DNA of 11,515 nucleotides from an uncultured Candidatus Saccharibacteria bacterium (GCA_938017655.1 CALIJO010000003.1:1-11515), one strand, 5' to 3'. Shown: positions 1 through 6,278, numbered from the stretch's first letter. Notes: generated by a model not told the origin, from the sequence alone. Made by a program: numbers and translations.

Positions 1-166
1 GGATCAGAATCTTCTTCGCTTCCGAAAAATTTAGCCCCATAATCTTTTCTGCTACTTCAATATCCTGCGCGTCTTTTAGTTTTTTAATTCCACCAAAATT
101 ATTTATGGAATTATACCAGTTATAAGCATCTTGGGTGATATCGTAAATTATCTTGTAGGTGACCAT
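1..166 (-). CDS. Hypothetical protein, N-terminal fragment (runs off left edge)
   Basis: An open frame begins with ATG at 166 on the minus strand and stays open to the window edge, giving 55 residues. The start reads MVTYKIIYDITQDAYNWYNS, followed by a charged segment rich in Lys, Glu and Ala that looks helical. I recognise no family. A TATATT box at 183-178 lies 11 nt before the ATG with no Shine-Dalgarno between, which resembles other short-leader genes in this window. It is divergent from the SPFH gene, with 106 bp between the two starts. The reality of the gene rests on its open frame, plausible composition and promoter-like sequence. The rest of the gene lies outside the window. Confidence 0.5.
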   Translation of the reverse strand, partial: MVTYKIIYDITQDAYNWYNSINNFGGIKKLKDAQDIEVAEKIMGLNFSEAKKILI

Positions 167-222
167 CTATTAATTCTAATATAGCCTAGTCTATCTATTC
201 CGTCTACCGATTTTTCTCTCAC

Positions 223-250
223 TTGCAATATTCCTTAAAATCGCTAAAAT
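223..250 (+). promoter_or_regulatory. Predicted promoter of the SPFH gene
   Basis: A -35-like TTGCAA (223-228), a 16-nt spacer and a -10-like TAAAAT (245-250) predict a transcript starting near 257. The -10 box overlaps the first in-frame ATG at 249, so that ATG could not be translated from this promoter. This supports the next ATG, at 273. Confidence 0.45.
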
Positions 251-258
251 GAAACTAA

Positions 259-265
259 AAAGGAG
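259..265 (+). promoter_or_regulatory. Shine-Dalgarno that decides the SPFH start
   Basis: AAAGGAG lies 7 nt before the ATG at 273. The upstream ATG at 249 has no comparable site. Together with the predicted transcription start near 257, this favours translation from 273. Confidence 0.6.
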
Positions 266-272
266 AGTTATT

Positions 273-1013
273 ATGCTAATTTTAATCTTAGTTCTAATCG
301 CCCTATTCGTGGTGATTCCAGGAATTCGCGTAGTTAATCAGTATGAGCGCGGTGTGGTCCAGCGCCTCGGTCGTTTTCGTCGTATTATGGAGCCGGGTCT
401 TCACGTAATTATCCCGTACATTGATACTATGCGTACTGTTGATGTCCGTACTACCCCGATGGATGTGCCGAAGCAAGAAGTTATTACCAAGGATAACGTC
501 ACGGTAAATGTCGATGCGGTGGTTTATTTCCGCGTGATTGATGCCAAGAAAGCGGTCTTTGAAACCACTAACTACGCTTATGCCACTTCTACCTTTGCTC
601 AAACTGCCCTGCGTGATGTTACGGGTAACTTTGATCTTGATGAATTACTCTCTAAGCGTGATAAAATTTCCAGCCAAATCAAGGAAATCGTTGATACTCA
701 AACTGATAAATGGGGTATCGATATCGAAAGTGTGAAGCTCCAAAACATTGAACTGCCTTCTGATATGAAGCGCGCCATGGCTAAACAAGCTGAAGCTGAA
801 CGTGAACGCCGTGCTGCAATTATTTCTGCGGAAGGTGAAAAAGCCTCGGCTGCCGCTGTGGCTGAAGCTGCCAGTTTACTAGCTCAGACTCCGGGCGGTC
901 TCAATATTCGTACTCTCCAAACTCTCGAAAAAATCAGCACCGACCCATCCCAGAAAACCGTTATTCTTCTCCCTTCCGACCTCGCCGGTGGTCTGAAAAA
1001 TCTTTTCAAGTAA
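273..1013 (+). CDS. SPFH/band 7 (stomatin-like) membrane protein
   Basis: This is a 246-residue stomatin/prohibitin-superfamily protein (slipin/QmcA type), expected to be anchored in the cytoplasmic membrane as an oligomeric scaffold. Family members organise membrane microdomains or modulate proteases, but the exact role here is not known. The N-terminus is one hydrophobic segment (about residues 1-18). The band 7 domain follows, with the recognisable NQYERGVVQRLGRF and EPGLHVIIP stretches and later VDVRTTPMDVPKQEVITKDNV. A charged Ala/Glu/Arg-rich coiled-coil region (KQAEAERERRAAIISAEGE) comes next, then a short tail with LQTLEKIS. Start 273 is preferred because of its AAAGGAG site. The ATG at 249 would add eight residues including KLKRR, which would suit a cytoplasmic N-terminus, so it cannot be fully excluded. 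No NfeD-type partner gene is adjacent. Confidence 0.93.
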   Translation: MLILILVLIALFVVIPGIRVVNQYERGVVQRLGRFRRIMEPGLHVIIPYIDTMRTVDVRTTPMDVPKQEVITKDNVTVNVDAVVYFRVIDAKKAVFETTNYAYATSTFAQTALRDVTGNFDLDELLSKRDKISSQIKEIVDTQTDKWGIDIESVKLQNIELPSDMKRAMAKQAEAERERRAAIISAEGEKASAAAVAEAASLLAQTPGGLNIRTLQTLEKISTDPSQKTVILLPSDLAGGLKNLFK

Positions 1014-1039
1014 TTCATCTCCTCCTTTTATTCCTTTTA

Positions 1040-1048
1040 TGCTAAAAT
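1040..1048 (+). promoter_or_regulatory. Extended -10 promoter of the BspA-like gene
   Basis: TGCTAAAAT is a TGn-extended -10 box. It ends 9 nt before the ATG at 1058, so the predicted transcript starts about 3 nt before the start codon and is effectively leaderless. No Shine-Dalgarno is present. Confidence 0.5.
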
Positions 1049-1057
1049 AAAAATATC

Positions 1058-1801
1058 ATGAAGAGAGAAAAGTCTAATATCTTAAGCCGTAGACCGGAAA
1101 GCATTATTTTTATGCTCCTTATCGGTCTTGTGTCGGTTTTATTAAATTTTACATTTAGCCATAATTCCTTTGCGGAATACAAGGCTACACTTTCAGCTTC
1201 CGTCAATGAAGATACTGCGGCTATTGATGGCACTGAGATTATTGAATCTAGCGATGAGACTGCTGAACATGCAATCAACTTAAAGGTGAAAACTACTAAT
1301 AAGACTGGCTATACTGCCACTCTTAGCTCTAAGACTGATGAAACGGCTTTATTAAATACCAATCCTGCAATCACCACAAAAATCAGCTCCATCTCTTCAG
1401 TATCTTCTCTCTCCAATCTTCCCGCTAATACCTGGGGTTATAGTTTCAATGCAAATACTAATTTTAATCCTATCCCAGCACTATCTACGCCAGCTAATCT
1501 TATTCATACTACCGAAAAATCTACTGCGGAGGAGAACCACACCATTAAGCTTGGTATGAAGTTAAATAGTAGTCTTAAGCCAGGTAATTATGAAAACAAG
1601 CTCATCATCTCGGTAGTTTCTAATCCATATACGCCAAAAGCCGTTATGGCCAAAGGCCGGGATTTTAATAAAAAACTAAGATACTTGGGAGCCATGACAG
1701 ATAAAATCGAGCGCTTTAAGAAAAGCACTGTAGCACCAGCTGCTTCTATGAATGCCGTGAATATTGAAGACGAAGAGTCCGACTATGAAATTAAGCTCTG
1801 A
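1058..1801 (+). CDS. Secreted surface protein, N-terminal part of a TGA-interrupted BspA-like protein
   Basis: The frame encodes 247 residues. It has a basic N-terminus, a hydrophobic signal-peptide core (about 17-33, IIFMLLIGLVSVLLNF) and a likely cleavage near SFA-E at 39-40, so the product is exported. Residues 41-190 form a Thr/Ser-rich beta-type module (NLKVKTTNKTGYTATLSS, LPANTWGYSF, PIPA, LKPGNY) of a kind I associate with CPR surface proteins. Residues 195-247 form a charged linker. The frame ends at TGA (1799-1801), but the same frame continues without another stop through a BspA-like repeat array to 2674. I therefore read this as the N-terminal half of one protein of about 537 residues. 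It would serve as a cell-surface adhesin or interaction protein by family inference. No sortase motif is visible. Confidence 0.8.
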   Translation: MKREKSNILSRRPESIIFMLLIGLVSVLLNFTFSHNSFAEYKATLSASVNEDTAAIDGTEIIESSDETAEHAINLKVKTTNKTGYTATLSSKTDETALLNTNPAITTKISSISSVSSLSNLPANTWGYSFNANTNFNPIPALSTPANLIHTTEKSTAEENHTIKLGMKLNSSLKPGNYENKLIISVVSNPYTPKAVMAKGRDFNKKLRYLGAMTDKIERFKKSTVAPAASMNAVNIEDEESDYEIKL

Positions 1802-1840
1802 TTAGATCCAGCAGACAAAACCGCTTATTACTATACTGAA

Positions 1841-2674
1841 ATGGAAAAAGTTTACTTAAATACGGATAGTAGTGAGATGTTCTATTCAGATTATGTTGGC
1901 AATAAAATAGAAGACATCTTGGATCTCGATCTCTCCAACTTCGATACCTCCCAGGTGACGAATATGAAAGAGATGTTTGATGGCATGCGTAATCTCACCA
2001 CGCTAGATCTTTCCAACTTCGATACCTCACAGGTGACAAATATGAGTTGGATGTTTGCTAACATGCGTAGTCTCACTACCCTTAATCTCTCTAACTTCGA
2101 TACCTCGAATGTGAAGCTTATGTACTCTATGTTTCGTGGTATGTCTAGTCTCATTTCCCTTGATCTCTCCAGCTTCGATACCTCGAAGGTGAGGGATATG
2201 CAAAATATGTTTTCTGGCATTTCTAGTCTTACCTCTCTTGACCTCTCTAACTTCGATACCTCCAATGTGACGAGTATGTACTATATGTTTGCTAACATGT
2301 CTAACCTTACCACCCTTGATCTCTCTAACTTTGACACTTCCAAGGTGACGACTATGAGTCATATGTTTCATGCCACGCCTAATCTCACTTCCCTTGATCT
2401 CTCCAACTTTGATACTTCCCAGGTGACGGATATGCAAGATATGTTCTCTCTCTATAATCAGGATGAATCTAAGGATAAGCTAGAAACAATTTATGTAAAT
2501 AATGATTTTAATACCACTAATCTTACGTATTATTATGGAATGTTTACTAACCGCAAAAAGCTACGAGGAGGAAATGGTTCATTCTTGGCGGATCCGAGAA
2601 CGGCGGATGAAACTTGGCTTCGTATCGATGATCCAGCCAATGGCCGCCCAGGCTACTTCACCAGAAAACCATAA
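1841..2674 (+). pseudogene. BspA-like (DUF285) leucine-rich-repeat part of the same surface protein, downstream of in-frame TGA
   Basis: This segment is in the same frame as 1058-1801, and the 13 codons between the TGA and the first ATG also read sensibly (LDPADKTAYYYTE). Residues EKVYLNTDSSEMF lead into seven near-identical 26-residue DUF285 repeats (LDLSNFDTS-V-M--MF type). A degenerate eighth repeat follows (IYVNNDFNTTNL) and then a C-terminal cap ending GRPGYFTRKP. BspA-like repeats are known from surface proteins that bind host or partner cells. The ATG at 1841 has no Shine-Dalgarno and falls inside a conserved motif (YYYTEMEKVYLN), so it is probably not a real start. The part is expressed only if UGA is read through, or if the TGA is an assembly error. 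Otherwise the gene is broken. It has neither a signal peptide of its own nor a visible wall anchor. It converges on tilS with 12 bp between stops and no visible terminator. Confidence 0.75.
1925..2470 (+). repeat. Seven tandem 78-nt repeats encoding DUF285 units
   Basis: The conserved CTCTCCAACTTCGATACCTC-like core recurs at 1931, 2009, 2087, 2165, 2243, 2321 and 2399, exactly 78 nt (26 codons) apart. Units differ mainly in the variable positions after MF and after SNFDTS. The phase-preserving, highly similar units are suited to expansion or contraction by recombination. They also create spurious long antisense open frames. Confidence 0.95.
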
Positions 2675-2686
2675 TCAAATTGTCGA

Positions 2687-3529
2687 TTAATTAAATTCAA
2701 AGTAATTTTTTAGAATTGTCACGAAGTGATTCTTCGGTAAATTAAATTTCTTGTGTGGTACATAGGTTTTGATCGCGGCAAGAAAATCCCCCAGTTGTTT
2801 TCGCGTCAAACTATAGCCGTGCATCAAGCAAATCTCTCTTAAAACCTCTAGCGCCACTTTCTCGTCAGTCACAAGAAAGAGTTCTTTTTTATGAAAATTT
2901 TTCCCCACTACGGTTTGTTTCACTAATTCCGTCACTAATTTTTCGATTTTGTTTCTTAATTCGTTTTGTTTTTCAAACAGCTTAATAATATCTGCTCGCG
3001 TCGTCTCGTCTAGCGCCGCCATCTTTTCGCGCACGCGATTGCGTAAATAATTCGTCTCGTGATTGGTTGGATCTTGCCGAAAACATATATTTTGTTCGCC
3101 AGCAAATTTCAGTACGTCCCGTTTCCACATCTTCGAAATAATAAAAGGCCGCACTAGCTCGTCGCCATAAAAAGGCGTCAGTCCCCGCCAACCGGTACCA
3201 CGAATTAAGTTAATCGCGATCGATTCCACTACGTCGTCTAAGTGGTGTGCCGAACAGAGAATGCCGCCCTCTTTTTCTTGAATTGTTTTAAGAAATTCGT
3301 AGCGTTTCTTACGCGCCAATTCCTCTGAAACCCCCTCCCCAAGTTCCAGTTTGGTTTCATAAAATTTCACCCCCAGTTCCTGGCATTTTCGGCGCACAAA
3401 ATCTGCGTCCTCCGCACTGGATTTACGTGTACCGTGGTCCACATGCGCCACGATAATATCAGCATGTGCATACATAGTAAGAAGCGCCATCGAATCCACT
3501 CCGCCCGAAACTGCCAAGATTAATTTCAT
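2687..3529 (-). CDS. tilS: tRNA(Ile)-lysidine synthase TilS
   Basis: TilS ligates lysine to C34 of the CAU-anticodon tRNA-Ile using ATP. The modified tRNA then reads AUA and is charged with Ile instead of Met. The 280-residue protein has the PP-loop ATP-pyrophosphatase motif SGGVDSM right at the N-terminus (residues 8-14), then AHVDHGTR and SAHHLDDVVES, both typical of the family. GTGWRGLTPF and a conserved RNRVRE stretch follow. It is shorter than E. coli TilS (about 430 residues), lacking most of the C-terminal domain, as in several bacterial short forms. I chose MKLILAVSGG at 3529 because a TATAAT box (3541-3536) lies just upstream and because family members start here. Longer in-frame starts to 3583 would overlap lepA. 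It is divergent from lepA. Confidence 0.93.
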   Translation of the reverse strand: MKLILAVSGGVDSMALLTMYAHADIIVAHVDHGTRKSSAEDADFVRRKCQELGVKFYETKLELGEGVSEELARKKRYEFLKTIQEKEGGILCSAHHLDDVVESIAINLIRGTGWRGLTPFYGDELVRPFIISKMWKRDVLKFAGEQNICFRQDPTNHETNYLRNRVREKMAALDETTRADIIKLFEKQNELRNKIEKLVTELVKQTVVGKNFHKKELFLVTDEKVALEVLREICLMHGYSLTRKQLGDFLAAIKTYVPHKKFNLPKNHFVTILKNYFEFN

Positions 3530-3535
3530 GATTCT

Positions 3536-3541
3536 ATTATA
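3536..3541 (-). promoter_or_regulatory. -10 box of tilS
   Basis: TATAAT on the minus strand ends 6 nt before the tilS ATG at 3529. A start about 7 nt downstream of the box would fall at or next to the ATG, giving a leaderless message. No good -35 is visible, and the region is shared with the lepA promoter. Confidence 0.55.
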
Positions 3542-3555
3542 CTCCATCCCATCTC

Positions 3556-3564
3556 TGTTATAAT
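3556..3564 (+). promoter_or_regulatory. Extended -10 promoter of lepA
   Basis: TGTTATAAT, an extended -10 with a consensus TATAAT, ends 6 nt before the lepA ATG (3571). There is no Shine-Dalgarno. A leaderless lepA transcript is predicted. Confidence 0.6.
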
Positions 3565-3570
3565 AGAGGC

Positions 3571-5391
3571 ATGAATTCCGCAAATATTCGAAATTTTTGT
3601 ATCATCGCTCACATTGATCACGGTAAGTCCACTTTGGCTGACCGTATGATGGAAATTACTGGCACCGTCGAAAAGCGTCAGATGAAATCTCAGCTCCTCG
3701 ACTCTATGGAGCTTGAGCGTGAAAAGGGCATTACGATTAAATTGACCCCAGTGCAAATGAAATACAAGGGTTACGAGCTCAATCTGATTGATACTCCGGG
3801 CCACGTGGATTTTTCTTATGAAGTCTCTCGCTCCTTGCAAGCTGTCGAGTCGGCTATCTTAGTGGTCGATGCCACTCAGGGTATTCAGGCGCAAACTCTC
3901 GCCAATGTCTATCTTGCAATCGAACAAAATCTCACTATTATTCCGGTGATTAATAAAGTTGATCTGCCGGCCGCTGATGTTGAACGGGTCTCGAATGAAA
4001 TTATCAATCTCCTGGGTTGTGACCCTTCTGAAATTATTCCGGTTTCCGCTAAGACTGGTCTTAATGTCGAAAAAGTCTTAGACCGCATTATTGAATTTGC
4101 CCCTGCGCCAAACAAGTCCTCCGTCGATACTTCGCTCACGGACCACGAAGTAGCTCCCAATTCCACCCCTGAAAACCGTGCTCTGATTTTCGACTCTTAC
4201 TTCGATGACTACCGTGGCGTGGTGCTTTATGTGCGTATCGTCGATGGCTCGATTGCTAAAAATGCTGCCATCGAAATGCTTGCTACTAAGACCTCCGGCA
4301 TTGCCCTTGAAGTTGGTATTCTGAAGCCAGAAATGTCGCCCAAAGACAGTCTTAGTGAAGGGGAAGTCGGCTATATCGTGACCAACCTTAAGACCACACG
4401 CGAAGCAAAAGTCGGTGATACCGTTACTCTGAAAAAGGCTCCCGCTAAAAACCCTCTGCCAGGTTACAAAAATGTCCTACCGTTTGTCTATGCCGGATTT
4501 TTCCCAGTCAGTAATGATCAGTATAAGGATTTAAAAGAAGCTATCGAAAAACTTTCGCTCTCTGATTCCGCCCTGCGTTTCGAGCCAGAAAATAGCCCAG
4601 TCTTAGGTTTTGGTCTTCGCATCGGCTTCCTGGGTCTACTCCACATGGATATTATCAAGGAACGTCTCGAGCGTGAATTTAAGCTCGATCTCGTGGTTAC
4701 TAATCCTTCGACCAACCATGAAGTTACCTTAAATTCCGGTGAAGAACTCGAAATTAAGTCTGCGGCCAATCTTCCGGATGCTTCGACTATCGCTGAAATT
4801 CGTGAACCATGGGTGAAAGGAGAAATTATTCTGCCGGTTTCCATGATTGGCAATGTCTTACAGCTCATTGTCGAGAAGCGTGGTTTGCAGAAAAATATTT
4901 CTTATCTTGAAGATCGTGCCCTGATTGATTTTGAGGCGCCAATGGCCAATCTCCTGACCGATTTTTATGATCAATTGAAGTCTCTCACCTCTGGTTATGC
5001 TAGCTTTAACTATGAAATTAATGGCTATCGTGCGGAAGATTTGGTGCGTGTCGATTTTCTCGTGGGTGGTGAAAAAATGGATGCCTTGGCTCTGATGTGT
5101 CACCGCTCGGAGGCGGACGCACTTGGTCGTTCCATTACTAAGAAGCTAAAAGAGGTCATTCCACGTCAAAACTTTGAAGTCGCACTTCAGGCTGCCATCG
5201 GTGCGCGCATTATCGCGCGTGAAACTATCGGCGCCTTCCGCAAAGATGTTACTGTGAAGATTCACACCGGTGACCGTGATCGTAAGGCGAAGTTACTTGA
5301 AAAGCAGAAACGTGGTAAGGCTCGTATGAAACGCTTCGGCAAGATTGATATTCCGTCGGAAGCCTTCACCGTAATGCTGAAGCGTGACTAA
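3571..5391 (+). CDS. lepA: Elongation factor 4 (LepA), ribosome-associated GTPase
   Basis: LepA/EF4 is a translational GTPase that binds the ribosome. It has been linked to back-translocation and to initiation or ribosome assembly under stress. At 606 residues it is near the usual length of about 600. The G motifs are intact: G1 AHIDHGKST (13-21), G2 GITIK (53-57), G3 DTPGH (74-78), G4 NKVD (128-131) and G5 SAK (159-161). Domain 2, the EF-G-like domains 3 and 5 (EIREPWVKGEI, PVSMIGNV) and the LepA-specific C-terminal domain (ARETIGAFRKDVT, RKAKLLEKQKRGKARMK) follow in order. The product ends KIDIPSEAFTVMLKRD. A degenerate second copy of this terminus follows immediately in another frame (5390-5440). 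The start is the only sensible one, directly after an extended -10 box. A terminator at 5451-5480 ends the unit. Confidence 0.97.
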   Translation: MNSANIRNFCIIAHIDHGKSTLADRMMEITGTVEKRQMKSQLLDSMELEREKGITIKLTPVQMKYKGYELNLIDTPGHVDFSYEVSRSLQAVESAILVVDATQGIQAQTLANVYLAIEQNLTIIPVINKVDLPAADVERVSNEIINLLGCDPSEIIPVSAKTGLNVEKVLDRIIEFAPAPNKSSVDTSLTDHEVAPNSTPENRALIFDSYFDDYRGVVLYVRIVDGSIAKNAAIEMLATKTSGIALEVGILKPEMSPKDSLSEGEVGYIVTNLKTTREAKVGDTVTLKKAPAKNPLPGYKNVLPFVYAGFFPVSNDQYKDLKEAIEKLSLSDSALRFEPENSPVLGFGLRIGFLGLLHMDIIKERLEREFKLDLVVTNPSTNHEVTLNSGEELEIKSAANLPDASTIAEIREPWVKGEIILPVSMIGNVLQLIVEKRGLQKNISYLEDRALIDFEAPMANLLTDFYDQLKSLTSGYASFNYEINGYRAEDLVRVDFLVGGEKMDALALMCHRSEADALGRSITKKLKEVIPRQNFEVALQAAIGARIIARETIGAFRKDVTVKIHTGDRDRKAKLLEKQKRGKARMKRFGKIDIPSEAFTVMLKRD

Positions 5392-5440
5392 AATTAATAT
5401 TCCACCAGAGGCCTTCACTGTGGTGCTGAAACTCGATTAA
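5390..5440 (+). pseudogene. Ghost of a second lepA 3' end
   Basis: This 51-nt stretch encodes KINIPPEAFTVVLKLD plus TAA. Against the end of lepA (KIDIPSEAFTVMLKRD plus TAA, 5341-5391) it matches 38 of 51 nt and 12 of 16 residues. It overlaps the lepA stop by 2 nt, so it is out of frame with lepA and not translated as part of it. By my count 9 of the 13 nucleotide differences are at third codon positions. It therefore looks like the tail of a diverged lepA allele and not a fresh slippage duplication. Confidence 0.85.
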
Positions 5441-5450
5441 GCTCTAACCT

Positions 5451-5480
5451 AAAATAGGCGCCGATCTCGCGCCTATTTTT
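5451..5480. terminator. Bidirectional intrinsic terminator between lepA and the adk-like gene
   Basis: AAAATAGGCGC (5451-5461) pairs with GCGCCTATTTT (5469-5479) around a 7-nt loop. The hairpin has a GC-rich core, with U-tracts in both directions. It serves lepA on the plus strand and the converging NMP-kinase gene on the minus strand. Confidence 0.9.
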
Positions 5481-5492
5481 ATCAACCGAAAG

Positions 5493-5541
5493 CATTGTTC
5501 AATTACTTTAATTTTTCATTGTCCAACTAGTTTAATTTTTG
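5493..5541. repeat. 24-bp direct repeat duplicating the 3' end of the adk-like gene
   Basis: CATTGTTCAATTACTTTAAT (start of copy 1, 5493 onward) and CATTGTCCAACTAGTTTAAT (start of copy 2, 5517 onward) are tandem, with a 24-nt period and about 21 of 24 matches. Copy 2 contains the last codons and TAG stop of the minus-strand kinase. Copy 1, further downstream on that strand, repeats them with a TAA in the same register (QKLN-stop versus EKLK-stop). Confidence 0.7.
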
Positions 5542-6135
5542 CCTAATCTTCGCTAAAGTTTTTTCGAAAATTTCCTCTCGGGAGCCGCTTGCGTCAATCT
5601 CAATTAGGAGTCCCTTCTCACGATAATATTCCAGCACTGGTAAGGTTTTCTGGTTAAATTCATTTAAGCGCCTCAAGAAAACTTTTAGGGAAGCATCATC
5701 TGCGCGTTGTTCGCGACCGGCGCCCACCAGATTTAACATAAAGCGACGAATTACCTCTGCCTTGGCTAATTTTAGATAGATCACCGCCCTTGTCGGATGC
5801 CCGGATTCAATAGTTTTTCTTAAAATTTCTTTTTCCTCGCCCGTCCAACGTCCCACACTCGAAAGAATTAACGGTAAATTTTTTAGTTCCGTCTTATCGA
5901 AATAGGGAAGCACGATTTCATAAAATAAATCCGTTGGCGCGAGTGAGCCGTCCGCAGTCAAAGCCTGTTGGTTTTCCGCTTCGTACTGGCGAATCATTGC
6001 TCCAGAAGAAAGCAGTTTTCCATCAAAGTAGGCTGCTAATTTTTCCCCTACCGTATCCTTGCCGCACATCGGTAGGCCGAAAATATTAATACTACCAGTA
6101 CCTAATTTGGTTTTTAATAAATCGCGCTCGTCCAT
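5527..6135 (-). CDS. Adenylate-kinase-like nucleoside monophosphate kinase
   Basis: The protein has 202 residues from the chosen start and is predicted to transfer phosphate from ATP to a nucleoside monophosphate, probably AMP. It carries the P-loop GLPMCGKDT (20-28; the classical form is GxPGxGKGT), an NMP-binding-like stretch SSGAMIRQ (43-50) and SVGRWTGEE (93-101), where adenylate kinases usually have GFPR. VIYLKLAKAEVIRR follows, then RADD (144-147) and KTLPVLEYYREKGLL (163-177). The last two are strong adenylate kinase signatures. The LID is short and has no zinc cysteines. The start at 6135 is chosen because it has AGAAGGGG 5 nt upstream, and because the predicted -10 box (6167-6162) lies downstream of the alternative ATGs at 6198 and 6171. 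Substrate specificity is uncertain. It is convergent with lepA and divergent from hrcA. It stops at TAG, the only one in the window. Confidence 0.85.
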   Translation of the reverse strand: MDERDLLKTKLGTGSINIFGLPMCGKDTVGEKLAAYFDGKLLSSGAMIRQYEAENQQALTADGSLAPTDLFYEIVLPYFDKTELKNLPLILSSVGRWTGEEKEILRKTIESGHPTRAVIYLKLAKAEVIRRFMLNLVGAGREQRADDASLKVFLRRLNEFNQKTLPVLEYYREKGLLIEIDASGSREEIFEKTLAKIRQKLN

Positions 6136-6140
6136 TTTCG

Positions 6141-6148
6141 CCCCTTCT
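6141..6148 (-). promoter_or_regulatory. Shine-Dalgarno that decides the adk-like start
   Basis: AGAAGGGG on the minus strand lies 5 nt before the ATG at 6135. The upstream ATGs at 6171 and 6198 have no such site and precede the predicted transcription start near 6155. Confidence 0.6.
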
Positions 6149-6161
6149 AAATATTTTTCAT

Positions 6162-6170
6162 ATTCTATCA
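6162..6170 (-). promoter_or_regulatory. Extended -10 promoter of the adk-like gene
   Basis: TGATAGAAT on the minus strand is a TGn-extended -10 box. The predicted transcript starts near 6155, leaving a leader of about 20 nt that contains the Shine-Dalgarno. The -35 position falls inside the 21-bp repeat array and is not consensus-like. Confidence 0.4.
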
Positions 6171-6176
6171 TGAATT

Positions 6177-6239
6177 TATCGCTTCGCCCACCACACATAT
6201 CACTTCACACACCATGTGTATCACTTTGCCCACCGCACT
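6177..6239. repeat. Three tandem 21-bp repeats between the adk-like gene and hrcA
   Basis: Three units start at 6177, 6198 and 6219, each beginning TATC(A/G)CTT and most continuing (C/T)GCCCACC. Units 1 and 3 match at 17 of 21 positions and units 1 and 2 at 14 of 21. They fill the space between two divergent promoters. The 21-bp period equals two helical turns. Confidence 0.8.
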
Positions 6240-6251
6240 TTTTGTCGAAAA

Positions 6252-6278
6252 TTAGCACTCTTGAATTTTGAGTGCTAA
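6252..6278 (+). promoter_or_regulatory. CIRCE operator (HrcA binding site)
   Basis: TTAGCACTC, 9 nt, then GAGTGCTAA is a perfect match to the CIRCE inverted repeat bound by the heat-shock repressor HrcA. It overlaps the hrcA promoter, with the -35 box in the 9-nt centre, so HrcA should repress its own operon directly. Confidence 0.97.

Noticed and set aside
249..272. ATG at 249 as the start of the SPFH protein
   Set aside because: It overlaps the predicted -10 box and lacks a Shine-Dalgarno. The ATG at 273 has AAAGGAG at 7 nt. The basic KLKRR residues keep 249 as a minor alternative.
1799..1801. UGA = Gly code as in Gracilibacteria/Absconditabacteria
   Set aside because: With that code many in-frame TGA codons would be expected in lepA, tilS, hrcA and others. 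None is seen.
1891..2437. Two long minus-strand open frames across the BspA repeats
   Set aside because: They arise because the 78-nt repeat is a multiple of three, so a stop-free antisense frame repeats. Their translations are antisense images of the repeats with no start signals.
3909..5103. Minus-strand open frames inside lepA
   Set aside because: They are antisense shadows of a well-conserved gene, without promoter or ribosome signals.
6136..6198. ATGs at 6198 and 6171 as starts of the adk-like protein
   Set aside because: They lie upstream of or within the predicted promoter, one codes through the 21-bp repeat, and neither has a ribosome site. 6135 has AGAAGGGG.
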